Assembly: GCA_024281995.1 (NCBI GenBank)
Contig: JAMWZW010000001.1
Span: 848,527-912,526 of the forward strand
DNA: 64,000 nt
Direction: 5' to 3'
Source of the DNA: Nitrosomonas sp.
Lineage (GTDB): Bacteria; Pseudomonadota; Gammaproteobacteria; Burkholderiales; Nitrosomonadaceae
Part shown: in pieces, positions 28,795 through 38,682 of the stretch
Layout of the letters: the number at the start of each line of letters is the position of its first letter
How positions within the stretch are numbered: the stretch's first letter is position 1
Program-made: the position numbers and the translations under genes
Notes under the pieces: model-generated
The model's input: the letters and a program-made list of their open reading frames with translations, nothing else
Told to the model about the DNA's origin: nothing
The model's database searches: none

Positions 28795-31725
28795 TTAAGT
28801 CATTAATTCCCTGAGTACATAAGGCAGAATGCCGCCATGTTTATAATAGTCGACCTCGATGGCGGTATCAATGCGGCAAAGTAATGATATGGTTTTACTA
28901 CTTCCGTCTTTTTTTCGTATGATTAGGGTGACATCCTGCTGTGGCTGGATATTGCGCAATCCAAGAATGTCAAATTGTTCATCACCTCTAATATCAAGTG
29001 AATCAATATTATCATTGTCTTTAAATTGTAGCGGCAGAACACCCATTCCAATCAGATTGCTGCGGTGAATACGTTCAAAACTGATTGCGATAACTGCTTT
29101 GATACCTAATAGCTGTGTTCCTTTAGCTGCCCAATCGCGGCTTGAACCAGTGCCATACTCCCTGCCACCGAAAACTATTGTTGGAATATTTTGTGCTTGA
29201 TATTTCATGGCAGCATCATAAATGCTCATTTGTTCCAATTTATCATGAGCAGGATCCCGATAGAGCGTGATACCGCCTTCACTACCCGAAATCATCAGGT
29301 TTTTAATACGTACATTGGCAAACGTACCACGCATCATCACTTTATGATTACCACGACGGGCACCGTAGCTATTGAAATCTGCTTTTTCGACATGTTGATC
29401 CAGCAGATATTGACCGGCTGGGGAAGTATCCTTAATCGAACCAGCCGGACTGATATGATCTGTTGTAACAGAATCACCAAATATACCCAGTGCATAAGCA
29501 TTTCGAATGCTATCGATTTCTCTGGAACTTTGTAATTGCAGAGAGAAGTTTTCAAAAAATGGTGGCTCAGCAATATAGGTAGATTGCGGCCAATTGTAGG
29601 TTTGCCCGGTAACTGAAGTAACACTATTCCATAGCTCGTGATTCTTGGTAAGATCGCTATAGAGTTTTCGAAAAGTACTTGCGTTGGTAGCAAATTTCAT
29701 CAATGAATGAATTTCTTCACTACTTGGCCAAATATCTTTGAGCCAGATGGGTTGGTTGTTTTTGCCAATACCTAGCGGTTCAGTGGTAAGGTCTTTTAGA
29801 ATTGTACCGGCGATTGCGTATGCTACAACAAGTGGTGGTGAAGCCAAAAAATTGGCGCGAATATTCGAATGAATACGCGCTTCGAAATTGCGGTTTCCAG
29901 ATAATACAGCAGCACAAACCAAATCGTTTTTAACAATTGCTTCTTCAATTGGATCAGCTAAGGGCCCAGCATTGCCGATACATGTGGTACATCCATAACC
30001 AACGATATTAAAACCCAGCTGTTCTAGGTAAGGAAGCAATCCCGTAACAGTCAAATAGTCTGTAACAACACGAGACCCAGGTGCCAGCGAAGTTTTGATG
30101 TGATGTTTGACTGTTAATCCTTTCTCTACAGCCTTCTTGGCCAGCAATCCAGCACCTAGCAGCACACTGGGATTGGATGTATTAGTACACGATGTAATCG
30201 CAGCAATCAATACATCTCCATGGCCTAGTTCAAGCGAAGAACCATTCAATTCGCTGGTGTCTAATTCGGTTGCACCAAGCATCGGACGATTAGCAGTCAT
30301 TTCAGCGATGTTACGGGAGACCATTCGTCTGTCGGGACGAGCAATGTTCTGCGTTTCTTGATCGTTGTTTTTTTCAGATGTTTTGCTAGCAGCGACTGGC
30401 GTTAGCCGAACATCATCGAGATTACTTGGGCCAAGATGGGTACATACTTCAGGTTCATCGATATTGATATTGCGAGTCAGATAACGTTGATTAATGTCAT
30501 CGTCTTGTTTGTTGTAGCCACTTTCTTTAACAGGTTTACTAAAGAGTTCAGTAAATTTGGATTTGATTGCGGTCAGGTCAATTCGATCCTGCGGACGTTT
30601 TGGGCCTGCCAATGAAGGTGCAACAGAATTTAAATTAAGTGTCAGCTCGAATGTGTAATCAATGTCACCCTGATGTGGAATTCCATACATTTCCTGTATC
30701 TGGAAATAAGTTTGAAATGCGGTAATTTCTTCTGCAGTGCGTCCGGTACCTTGGAAATATTCAATAGTTGCATCATCCACTGGAAAAAAACCCATAGTTG
30801 CACCATATTCAGGTGCCATATTGGCAATAGTGGCTCGATCAGGTAGCGCCAGGGAAGCAGTTCCCTCGCCAAAGAACTCAACAAATTTCCCAACGACATT
30901 GGCTTTACGCAGCATTTCCGTGATCGCTAAAACCAAATCGGTTGCAGTAACACCCTCGTTTAATTGTCCGGTCAGATTAACGCCGACTACATCAGGTGTA
31001 AGAAGATAAACAGGTTGTCCAAGCATGCCAGCTTCGGCTTCGATACCGCCAACACCCCAACCAACGACGCCAATACCATTAATCATTGTGGTGTGTGAAT
31101 CGGTGCCGACAAGAGTATCAGGATATATGAACCCATCTTTCTGATGTACACCGCGAGCAAGGTATTCAAGATTGACCTGATGTACGATCCCGATTCCCGG
31201 TGGAATTACCTTAAAAGTGTCAAAAGCCTGCATACCCCATTTGATAAATTGGTAGCGCTCGTTGTTACGGGAAAATTCAATGGTCATATTTTGCTGGAGT
31301 GATTCTTCAGTTCCATAATGATCAACTTGAATTGAATGATCGACAACCAAATCAACGGGTACTAGCGGCTCAATTATCTTGGGGTTTTTTCCTAGCTTTA
31401 CAGCTGCACTACGCATTGCTGCTAAATCTACCAATAGGGGTACACCAGTAAAATCTTGTAACACAATACGTGACACTACAAACGGTATTTCATCGACTCT
31501 AATGGTGCGGGGTTGCCAGTTTGCTAATTGCCGGATATGTGTTTCGGTAATTTTTTTGTCGTCGTAATTGCGTAATACCGATTCGAGTATGATGCGAATT
31601 GATATGGGTAGTCGGGAAATTTGACCTATTCCATTCTTTTCCAAGGCAGGAAGTGAATAATATTTTGCACTTTTTCCTTGCGCAATTGATAGTTCACACA
31701 GGCTATTAAATAGATTGTGATTCAT
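28795..31725 (-). CDS. acnA: Aconitate hydratase A
   Basis: AcnA isomerises citrate to isocitrate in the TCA cycle using a [4Fe-4S] cluster. The cluster ligands are present in [10 protein letters not shown] and [12 protein letters not shown], and the C-terminal swivel domain has [18 protein letters not shown]. At 976 residues it is some 75-85 longer than typical AcnA (about 890); the excess is a polar, low-complexity insertion at about 395-475, just before the first cluster Cys. The same insertion may be normal in relatives. Gene is monocistronic, convergent with galU. Confidence 0.95.
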   Translation of the reverse strand: MNHNLFNSLCELSIAQGKSAKYYSLPALEKNGIGQISRLPISIRIILESVLRNYDDKKITETHIRQLANWQPRTIRVDEIPFVVSRIVLQDFTGVPLLVDLAAMRSAAVKLGKNPKIIEPLVPVDLVVDHSIQVDHYGTEESLQQNMTIEFSRNNERYQFIKWGMQAFDTFKVIPPGIGIVHQVNLEYLARGVHQKDGFIYPDTLVGTDSHTTMINGIGVVGWGVGGIEAEAGMLGQPVYLLTPDVVGVNLTGQLNEGVTATDLVLAITEMLRKANVVGKFVEFFGEGTASLALPDRATIANMAPEYGATMGFFPVDDATIEYFQGTGRTAEEITAFQTYFQIQEMYGIPHQGDIDYTFELTLNLNSVAPSLAGPKRPQDRIDLTAIKSKFTELFSKPVKESGYNKQDDDINQRYLTRNINIDEPEVCTHLGPSNLDDVRLTPVAASKTSEKNNDQETQNIARPDRRMVSRNIAEMTANRPMLGATELDTSELNGSSLELGHGDVLIAAITSCTNTSNPSVLLGAGLLAKKAVEKGLTVKHHIKTSLAPGSRVVTDYLTVTGLLPYLEQLGFNIVGYGCTTCIGNAGPLADPIEEAIVKNDLVCAAVLSGNRNFEARIHSNIRANFLASPPLVVAYAIAGTILKDLTTEPLGIGKNNQPIWLKDIWPSSEEIHSLMKFATNASTFRKLYSDLTKNHELWNSVTSVTGQTYNWPQSTYIAEPPFFENFSLQLQSSREIDSIRNAYALGIFGDSVTTDHISPAGSIKDTSPAGQYLLDQHVEKADFNSYGARRGNHKVMMRGTFANVRIKNLMISGSEGGITLYRDPAHDKLEQMSIYDAAMKYQAQNIPTIVFGGREYGTGSSRDWAAKGTQLLGIKAVIAISFERIHRSNLIGMGVLPLQFKDNDNIDSLDIRGDEQFDILGLRNIQPQQDVTLIIRKKDGSSKTISLLCRIDTAIEVDYYKHGGILPYVLRELMT

Positions 31726-31843
31726 GATAAATTTCCTGACTTATAAAAAGTATGGGCTTAGTATTCATGATAGGTGAATTATTCGATAATATATTTTTGA
31801 AAAGCTAATGTCACGCTTGGATTTTATGGTTTTTAAAAGAGAA

Positions 31844-31920
31844 TGGGGTGGCTGATGGGACTCGAACCCACGACAACCGGAATCACAATCCGGGGCTCTA
31901 CCAGCTGAGCTACAGCCACC
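31844..31920 (-). tRNA. tRNA-His (GTG)
   Basis: Read on the minus strand, a complete cloverleaf begins GTGGCTGTAGCTCAG, has anticodon GTG in the loop TTGTGAT, the T-loop GGTTCGAGTCC and ends CAGCCAC-C-CCA with the CCA encoded. The extra 5' G at 31920 opposite C73 is the histidine identity element. Confidence 0.96.
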
Positions 31921-31992
31921 ACAGGTGCAAAGAGTACGGTATTTTTGAATGTGATAAGTAATTCAGTCCATAGGCTACAGCAGTTGCTTTAA

Positions 31993-32069
31993 TGGCGTGC
32001 CCGACAGGAATCGAACCTGTAACCCCCAGCTTAGAAGGCTGGTGCTCTATCCGATTGAGCTACGGGCAC
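31993..32069 (-). tRNA. tRNA-Arg (TCT)
   Basis: Minus-strand cloverleaf starting GTGCCCGTAGCTCAA, anticodon TCT in the loop CTTCTAA between CCAGC and GCTGG, T-arm CAGGTTCGATTCCTG, and acceptor CGGGCAC-G with encoded CCA. Middle gene of a three-tRNA cluster. Confidence 0.96.
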
Positions 32070-32096
32070 GAGTCTCAAAACGGGCATTACAATAAT

Positions 32097-32173
32097 TGGT
32101 CGGGGTGGAGAGATTTGAACTCCCGACATCCTGGTCCCAAACCAGGCGCGCTACCAGACTACGCTACACCCCG
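32097..32173 (-). tRNA. tRNA-Pro (TGG)
   Basis: Minus-strand cloverleaf starting CGGGGTGTAGCG, anticodon TGG between CCTGG and CCAGG, T-arm GGGAGTTCAAATCTC, and acceptor CACCCCG-A with encoded CCA. It is the promoter-proximal member of the cluster Pro-Arg-His. Confidence 0.96.
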
Positions 32174-33012
32174 AAAAAGGCGTCACTATACCTTTTTAGG
32201 CATAATACGTCAATTTCTTCTCATTGTAATTAGTCGTCCCTGAAATATCTTCAACTATTTGATATTGGTCATAAATAGTAGAATTTGTGCTGTTCGAAGC
32301 AACTAGAAAGGCTAAAATGGGTACGTATTTCCGGTCGAATGAGTGATAAAAATGCTTATACCCAGCAGCGCGTTCCATCAAAGGAATTTGTTTGGAACAG
32401 ATTTTACTGCGATTTGATCTCAATGATGCATTGCGCTAAAGCTTACATCGGCGATACCTTGGCACAAAATTTGATGAGATATTCTCGATTCGTTACACGA
32501 CAGTGACAGGCGCTCCGGGCAAGTTGATTCAATTGATGGTTGGTTTGTTGATACTCAAACAGCTGGATAATTAATGATAGGCAATCCCGCGCTATGCCGA
32601 GGGTTTACCTATCATTAATTAAAGCCTCAAAACCGTATCACGTGCGAATTCGCATTAATCATGCCTGCAACTGATTCATTGTTGAGTTCGCTGTGCCATT
32701 CCTGAAAGCAACAACATTTTGAATAAAAGCAGCCTGCAGGCTGGGCATGCGTCATGTGGCATCAAATGGGAGGCTTAATGGTCAGCAATTAATTAAATTA
32801 ATTATTCTATGATGTCCACAATCAATCAGGTAATCGATTGGATTGAGAAAGTATCCTTTGTGGGTAAGGTGGGGAACACCAAACTTACTGAATTGGGTGA
32901 GTTCTGTCGCCGAGCAGTTTGAAGCTGAGAATTTTTTTAGTCCTGGAATTTTGCTAAATTATGAGAGGATCATAATAATACCAATCATTAAAAGCGCATT
33001 AAGGGATTCAGG
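32174..33012. other. Gene-free stretch, 839 bp, with an inverted repeat
   Basis: Upstream of the tRNA cluster no convincing gene is seen. Short frames occur, including a 37-codon one at 32809-32922, none with recognisable motifs. It must carry the tRNA promoter on the minus strand. The inverted repeat at 32570-32619 is listed separately. Confidence 0.45.
32570..32619. repeat. Near-perfect 19-bp inverted repeat
   Basis: Arms 32570-32588 and 32601-32619 (ATTAATGATAGG...CCTATCATTAAT) match at 17 of 19 positions around a 12-base loop. No T-run follows. It may be a repeat-element remnant or a structured RNA; function unknown. Confidence 0.7.
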
Positions 33013-34242
33013 ATGCTTGATAATAAAATGATATTAAAAAGTATGCGGTCCAGAGTATTTTTTGTCGCAATCCTCGTCCTCGTTGTGTTCGTGTTGCTCT
33101 CGGGTTGTGTGCATCAGCAATTTGTCAGTCAGCCGTATCCTCGCTGGGGAGAGGAGGTTCGCATTAATCAACCTAATGATAATGAATCTCTAATTTTACG
33201 TGTAATGTCACCACCGGAATTCACTCAGGCGCAAGCTTGCCTATTATTGGTTCACGGTATGAATGAACATATTGGCCGCTATGGAGAGATAGCCCAATTT
33301 TTTGCTCAGAATTTTATCGTTGCGGGTTTTGACCATTATGCGCATGGCCTGTCTAATCCAGTATTGTACAAAGCAGATGTGGCATTGACTGGCGGTGCGA
33401 ATGAAGTAGAAGTTAGTGATGCCTATTTGGCGCAATCCACATTGAAGAATTTGGAGCCGCTACGTTTGGATTTGGATCGAGCACTCAGGCAACTGATTTT
33501 ACTTTGCGATGCACGGGGAAAGCCGGGACGACCTGTGTTCATTATTTCACACAGTTTGGGAGCTTTGGTTACTGCTTCTTATTGGGTGCAGCATCGGAAT
33601 GATGACGATTTGGCGAAACGTGTGCAGGGTATTGTTTTGCTGGCGCCAGCATTTGCTGTCAGTGAGCCGCCGGGTTGGCGTGGCTGGTTGGCGAATCCGT
33701 TGATCCAATTGTCATTTCATGCGGAAACGCATTTCTTGAATCTTCAAAATGAGGCTTTGCCGTTATTGCTGTTCAATCAATTATTATCATTAATAACCGT
33801 ACCGGTTTTGGATGGTGTGTTCGAAGTACTGTCCTGGCCGGTTTTGCGAAGCTTTCTAACACCGATCGCACCAGAGTGGGTGAAAGATTACCTGACCGAT
33901 AGTGAAGAAGAAAAAGCACGTATACGTGCCGATAACTGGATAGTTCGGCGCACGTTATTACGGTTTGTAAAAGGTATTGAAGAGGAAATTGTTCATTTTC
34001 GTCGCAAAATGAATCAGTTTGCAATTCCCTATTACTTGGTTTATTCAGAGTATGATCCGATTACTCCTGCGTGGGGTAGCGTGGATTTTGCACGGGCTAC
34101 TTTAAGACATAATCCCGATAATGAAATTCTTGCGTTGCGTAATATGTCTTATCACCAGCACCTTTTTCTGAAAGAACCTGCGCGTACCGAGCTTTTGAAG
34201 AAAATTGAGCAATGGATTAATTGCCGACACGCCTTATTCTAA
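33013..34242 (+). CDS. Alpha/beta-hydrolase lipoprotein, monoacylglycerol-lipase-like
   Basis: The protein (up to 409 residues) has a hydrophobic segment ending VLLSGC, a lipobox, so it is probably an envelope lipoprotein. The hydrolase domain shows LLVHGMNEHIGRYGE and GFDHYAHGLS, the nucleophile elbow ISHSLGA near 180, the acid YSEYDPITP near 352 and the His in SYHQHLFL near 380: a complete Ser-Asp-His triad of the Hydrolase_4 (serine aminopeptidase S33/monoacylglycerol lipase) group. ATG 33013 and 33043 are both possible starts; neither has a strong ribosome-binding site. A lipid ester is the likely but unproven substrate. Confidence 0.82.
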   Translation: MLDNKMILKSMRSRVFFVAILVLVVFVLLSGCVHQQFVSQPYPRWGEEVRINQPNDNESLILRVMSPPEFTQAQACLLLVHGMNEHIGRYGEIAQFFAQNFIVAGFDHYAHGLSNPVLYKADVALTGGANEVEVSDAYLAQSTLKNLEPLRLDLDRALRQLILLCDARGKPGRPVFIISHSLGALVTASYWVQHRNDDDLAKRVQGIVLLAPAFAVSEPPGWRGWLANPLIQLSFHAETHFLNLQNEALPLLLFNQLLSLITVPVLDGVFEVLSWPVLRSFLTPIAPEWVKDYLTDSEEEKARIRADNWIVRRTLLRFVKGIEEEIVHFRRKMNQFAIPYYLVYSEYDPITPAWGSVDFARATLRHNPDNEILALRNMSYHQHLFLKEPARTELLKKIEQWINCRHALF

Positions 34243-34371
34243 TGAGAAAGAGCATGCGCAAAAAGAGTCGCTCTGCTCAATGATCGCAAATGTCAATCAT
34301 TTGAAATAGATTCTGATCATAGTAAACATACGGGCGTTTAGTATTGTCTAATTGAAAGGGAGGTATTTCTT

Positions 34372-35571
34372 ATGCAGACGATTGTTAAGGCAGCTACAGA
34401 AGATACTGATGTTTTGATTGTTGGCGCGGGACCGACAGGTTTAGCTTTAGCCATTGCGTTGATGCGTTCAGGTATCAACACGATGATCGTTGATAAGCTT
34501 GTTATTGGCCAAAATACCTCACGGGCTGCGGTAGTTCATGCACATACTCTAGAAGTGCTAGAGTCGATTAACGTGTCCGAACGTCTCGTGCAAGAAGGTC
34601 TGAAACTCACTAAATTCAGTATCCGTGACCGTGATCATGTGTTAGTGCAATTGCATTTTGACTCACTTCCTACACGTTACAATTACTTGTTAATGTTACC
34701 TCAAGACAGGACAGAGAGAATCCTTAACAAAACACTTACTGATGTCGGTGGTGCCGTGCGTTGGGGGTGTACTGTTGAAAAGCTTGTCGAAACAAGTGGA
34801 GGAATTCATGCTTGCATTGAAACGGGCCAAGGTAAGCAAGTTATTAACGCGCGCTATGTGATCGGTGCTGATGGAATGCATAGTTTGGTGCGAGAGACTG
34901 TTGGAATTGAATGTACCGGTGGTAGTTATGAACAGTTGTTTGTCCTGGCAGATGTGGAAATGAATTGGAGCTATGGCGGTGACGAGGTTATGCAGTTTTT
35001 TTCGCCGACTGGTTTATTGGTTGTAGCGCCGTTACCGGCAGGTAGATATCGGATTGTGGCGACTGTTGATAGTGTTCCCATGCAGCTTGCAATTACCGAT
35101 GTGCAAGCACTATTGGATGCGCGTGGACCAACTCATGCAGCAGGTAAAGTGACATACGTGCATTGGAGTTCACATTTTCGTTTACATCATCGTGTGGCGA
35201 ATCAGTATCGCCGTAGGCATTTCTTCCTCGTGGGTGATGCTGCACATGTGCATAGTCCAGCAGGAGGACAGGGAATGAATACAGGTTTGATAGATGCGTG
35301 CATACTGGGTCGTATTCTAAGTCACGCGATTCTGAAGCACAGTGATGATAGCTATCTCGATCAATATGAAATTTTACGGCGGCCAGCTGCCCAGCAGGTT
35401 CTTCAGCTTGCAGAGCAATTAACACAGATGGCGATCATGAAGGGCTTATCCCAGCGATTGTTGAGGAATGTTATGCTTCGAACATTTGGTCTATTTCCAA
35501 TGTTTCGGCACCATCTGGAAATGAGTCTATCTGGTTTGAGTCGTCGGACTGCCGCTGAAACTAAGCTCTAG
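34372..35571 (+). CDS. FAD-dependent monooxygenase, PheA/TfdB-like
   Basis: A 399-residue flavoprotein with the FAD-binding motif LIVGAGPTGLALAIAL at 15-30, the middle motif YVIGADGMHSLVRE near 162-175 and the second FAD motif FLVGDAAHVHSPAGGQGMN near 285-303: the three fingerprints of class A aromatic hydroxylases. These use NAD(P)H and O2 to hydroxylate aromatic rings; some relatives act on quinones or secondary metabolites. The C-terminal thioredoxin-like domain of PheA is absent. A GGGAGG ribosome-binding site precedes ATG 34372. No aromatic pathway genes accompany it. Confidence 0.85.
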   Translation: MQTIVKAATEDTDVLIVGAGPTGLALAIALMRSGINTMIVDKLVIGQNTSRAAVVHAHTLEVLESINVSERLVQEGLKLTKFSIRDRDHVLVQLHFDSLPTRYNYLLMLPQDRTERILNKTLTDVGGAVRWGCTVEKLVETSGGIHACIETGQGKQVINARYVIGADGMHSLVRETVGIECTGGSYEQLFVLADVEMNWSYGGDEVMQFFSPTGLLVVAPLPAGRYRIVATVDSVPMQLAITDVQALLDARGPTHAAGKVTYVHWSSHFRLHHRVANQYRRRHFFLVGDAAHVHSPAGGQGMNTGLIDACILGRILSHAILKHSDDSYLDQYEILRRPAAQQVLQLAEQLTQMAIMKGLSQRLLRNVMLRTFGLFPMFRHHLEMSLSGLSRRTAAETKL

Positions 35572-35698
35572 TATTTTGATTTTTACCCCAGATTCTCGCT
35601 AGGGTTGTAGAAATTGCCGTTAACTGTCGAGTTCACTTATACTTAGCCTGGAACAAAACGAAAAAATATTTTTAATAGCATATGTGTGAGAAGAGGCA

Positions 35699-36037
35699 AT
35701 GAAAGCAACGCTATCTGATTTGATGCAACAAATACCAGGTAAAGTAAGTGAGGAATGGCCGATGGGAGAGCCATTTGTGCAAGCGTTTGCGCATGGTTCT
35801 ATGTCGGTCGAACTGTACGCGCCCAAAGATACTGATATCCAAACACCGCACGATCAAGATGAATTGTATTTTATCCATTCCGGTCACGGCGATTTTGTTG
35901 TGGCTGGTGACCGTCATCCATTCAAACCGGGAATGGTATTTTTTGTAGCGGCTCATGTTGAACATCGTTTTGAAAATTTCTCAGCGGATTTTTCTACTTG
36001 GGTAGTTTTCTGGGGGCCGAAGGGTGGAGAAAAATGA
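35699..36037 (+). CDS. Small cupin-domain protein
   Basis: The 112-residue protein is a single cupin barrel: motif 1 contains HDQDELYFIHSGHGDFVVAG and motif 2 FFVAAHVEHRFENFS, giving His/Glu/His metal ligands in the usual order. Such proteins bind Fe, Mn or Zn and act as small dioxygenases, isomerases or sensors; this one has no defining feature. It lies between the FAD monooxygenase and an ArsC-like gene, same strand, with separate spacing. Confidence 0.85.
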   Translation: MKATLSDLMQQIPGKVSEEWPMGEPFVQAFAHGSMSVELYAPKDTDIQTPHDQDELYFIHSGHGDFVVAGDRHPFKPGMVFFVAAHVEHRFENFSADFSTWVVFWGPKGGEK

Positions 36038-36071
36038 CTATATTTAACCCATTCTTGTTTAGTAAGAAGTT

Positions 36072-36425
36072 ATGATTAAATTTTATGGCTATAAAAAATG
36101 TGCTACCTGCCGCAAGGCGGAACAATTCTTGCAACAAGCCGGAATTCATTATGAATTTATCGATATCACCGAGAATCCGCCTTGTGCTGAAGAATTAATG
36201 ACCATTATTGAGCGTTCCAATATTCCATTGCACAAGTTTTTCAATACCAGTGGCGTGCAGTACCGCGAACTAAAAATCAAGCAGCGGTTACCGGCGTTAT
36301 CTCATCGCGAGAGAGTGGCTTTGCTCGCAAGCAACGGCCGTCTCATCAAAAGACCGCTGATTACCGATGGGAAGCGCGCGACTGCCGGTTTTGATGCCGA
36401 GCAGCTTGCTGCTGTCTGGAGTTAA
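36072..36425 (+). CDS. ArsC/Spx-family thioredoxin-fold protein
   Basis: The 117-residue protein has CATC at 10-13 in YGYKKCATCRKA and the late RPLITDGKRATAGF segment with the conserved Arg, as in the YffB/ArsC/Spx family. The CxxC form is more like Spx/YffB than classical ArsC, which usually has a single active Cys, so redox or glutathione-linked roles are as likely as arsenate reduction. No ars genes are nearby. It starts 34 bp after the cupin gene and may share its transcript. Confidence 0.82.
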   Translation: MIKFYGYKKCATCRKAEQFLQQAGIHYEFIDITENPPCAEELMTIIERSNIPLHKFFNTSGVQYRELKIKQRLPALSHRERVALLASNGRLIKRPLITDGKRATAGFDAEQLAAVWS

Positions 36426-36536
36426 TGATTGGCTACATTTTACAAAAATATCAAGCTAGAATTACTACATACATTGAACAGTTGAATGTGATCCAAGGGG
36501 CTTCGTCAATCGGAGTCCGGGTTGCAATTGCTGTAG

Positions 36537-37040
36537 TTAATAGGATTTTTTATTTTCTAAAATATCTTTTGCAATGGGATAAATAACATCCGCAAGAGTA
36601 GCATGATAAGCCAAGGTTGGATGCATAGCTCCCATCAGCATTTCATTACACACATCTCTTCCATTTTGCCAATGTTCAGGGCAAATTCGTGTTGCTAATT
36701 TCATTATTGAATCATCAATCGTATTGAACCAACGCTGGCGTTTAAAAGAATAGGGATTTTTACTCCATTCCGATGGCTTAAAATCATCGAGCCATTCAGT
36801 TTTAGCTCCTTCATGATCGCGATACGGAACTCTAAATGTTTTAAAAATCTTTTCAGAATTATCTGTTTTTGTGTGACCAACTTCATCCAATGAGCATAAA
36901 TCATGCTTTTTTAAAATTTCTCCATCTATTTTAGCGATGTTCCAATTATATTTACCATTGGCTTCTACTGCTTCTTGAAGATTAAAAATTACTTTTTTTC
37001 TTAGTTTTTCTGCTTCGCTTTCTGAAATTGATAAATCCAT
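36537..37040 (-). pseudogene. C-terminal part of amber-interrupted SGNH hydrolase
   Basis: These 167 codons continue, in the same reading frame, the SGNH hydrolase ending at 37050: only TAG plus three codons (TTT AAT ACA) separate them. The piece holds GAMHPTLAYHATLAD near its end, the block that usually supplies the catalytic His (and here would complete the triad started upstream). An ATG opens it, but without a good ribosome-binding site. No further stops occur, so the interruption looks recent, or the codon is read through. Taken alone it has no domain I know. Confidence 0.65.
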
Positions 37041-37049
37041 TGTATTAAA

Positions 37050-38510
37050 CTATTCTTCAACAAATGGAGGAAAGAACCATTCGTAGTCTCTAAATGGTCT
37101 TGTTAAGCGCGTTCCCAAATTTTCCAGATCCTTGTCAATTATCTGGAGTCCAAGATTGCCCATACGATTCCAATCCTGGTTGCAGTTCTCAAGAAGATCA
37201 GGATAATTTGTTTGAACAACTCCAGGTTGATTATGACTCACAAGCTCTCTTTCTTTTATCTCTTTATTTAGTATCTTATAAAATCCATCAAGCTTATTTT
37301 TTATGATTTCTTCTGCTTGATCAGGATTCTTGTATTTTCCAGCAAGCTGCATCGACCCTTTGAAGATATCAAAATAAGGAAAAGTAAGTTTGACCGGTAA
37401 AAAAAGAAAAAGCGGGAGTGGCAGTTTAGGTGAAAAAGTATTGGCTATTAAAGGACCAAATCCGGCATCGTTACCTCCAATCGATAAAAGAATTAAGTCA
37501 GGTTTTCTAAATTTTGCAGGATTACCAGGATCATTACATACTATCCTGAACTCATCCCCTCTGATTGGTTCCTTTCTCGTATCACTACACAGAAAATTTA
37601 CTGCGCTATCAAGCTGAGACAGAGGTGATTTTTCATTGGCATTTTTATAGGGCAAGGTCGATTGAGGTTGTATCAATCCGCTGAAAATCTCTGCTCCGGA
37701 ACAACTAAAAGATGCAAAAACTACTCTTTTTTTGGGATTCTCGGCGGCATATCGTAGTGCTACCAAAAATTGATGCGAAAGCATTGATCGATGGCAAGTA
37801 CGATCTAACCATAGTGGGTCATCCTGTAAAGAAGACTGCCAGTTTTCACCACGGGATAAGTAGAAGTTATACCCACTACCTACTTTCGAAATATTATCAT
37901 TATGTTTCGTTGGACGATCTGGATTTCCTTCCCCTGAAGCAAATGAATCCCCCAGAGCGATTATTACCTTACCTTCAACATGAACAGTTGTTTCAATTGT
38001 ATCGGCTGGTCTATCCATTGGATGGACTCGAATTATTATGTCTTGATCAATTGGGATGTTAGCCGAAAATTTTTTACATAAGGCACTGACATAAGCCTTA
38101 CCGTCGATAGACCATGAGCAATTTTTAGTGGAGAGGTTTGCAACGCTTAATGTAATCTCCTGGCAAAATGCGGTAGGACGATCATTGTTACAGGCTGCGC
38201 CATAACTACTCCTATATTCATTCTTATAATCATCCCATTCTGTTAGCCAGTTATTTTGAACAATATATTCCAAGGTTTTTGTATATTTTCGATAATCCTC
38301 TGATTTTTCATCACTAAATATTTTCTCCAAGTGCGTATATGATGATTCGTCATTGCTGGGGGAAAGTATCGAAAACTTTTGGTGCAAGAAACTAAAATTA
38401 GACGATCCCTCTTTAAAATCCCAAGAAATAACAGGCGCGGCCTTTACATGGTTAATGTAAAAACAGATCCAGAGAAAGCAGTGAATAACGAGTATCTTTG
38501 TAAAAATCAT
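37050..38510 (-). pseudogene. SGNH/GDSL hydrolase, N-terminal part ending at in-frame TAG
   Basis: The 486-residue product has a signal peptide (cleavage near VKA/AP), then GDSFASGEGNP near residue 187 (block I, nucleophile Ser), and SIGGNDAGFGP near 348 (block III, Gly/Asn of the oxyanion hole). The region after block III ends FFPPFVEE and TAG. The catalytic His block lies past this stop, in frame, at 36537-37040, making 657 codons in all. Without it the enzyme should be inactive. Members are secreted esterases or lipases acting on lipids or acylated sugars. It could be a fresh pseudogene or a base error. Confidence 0.7.
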
Positions 38511-38682
38511 TATTAAAAAATATTTCGTAGAATGTTTGTTGTAATAAGATAGTTACCAAAAATTTTGAGGAAAGCTCGATTACCAGAAATTGCTCCACCA
38601 ATTAACGATCATTGAATCAATCGATCCATTCCAAAATAACGCATTCGATTGCAGTAAATTATGCCGCCCTTACCTCCAAAAT

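Noticed and set aside
31992-32243. Plus-strand frame of 83 codons across two tRNAs
   Set aside because: It runs antisense through tRNA-Arg and tRNA-Pro; proteins like this (MACPTGIEPVTPSLEG) are well-known artefacts of tRNA genes.
32809-32922. 37-codon frame (MMSTINQVIDWIEKV...)
   Set aside because: Protein-like composition, but too short, without a ribosome-binding site or known motif; could be the decayed start of a lost gene.
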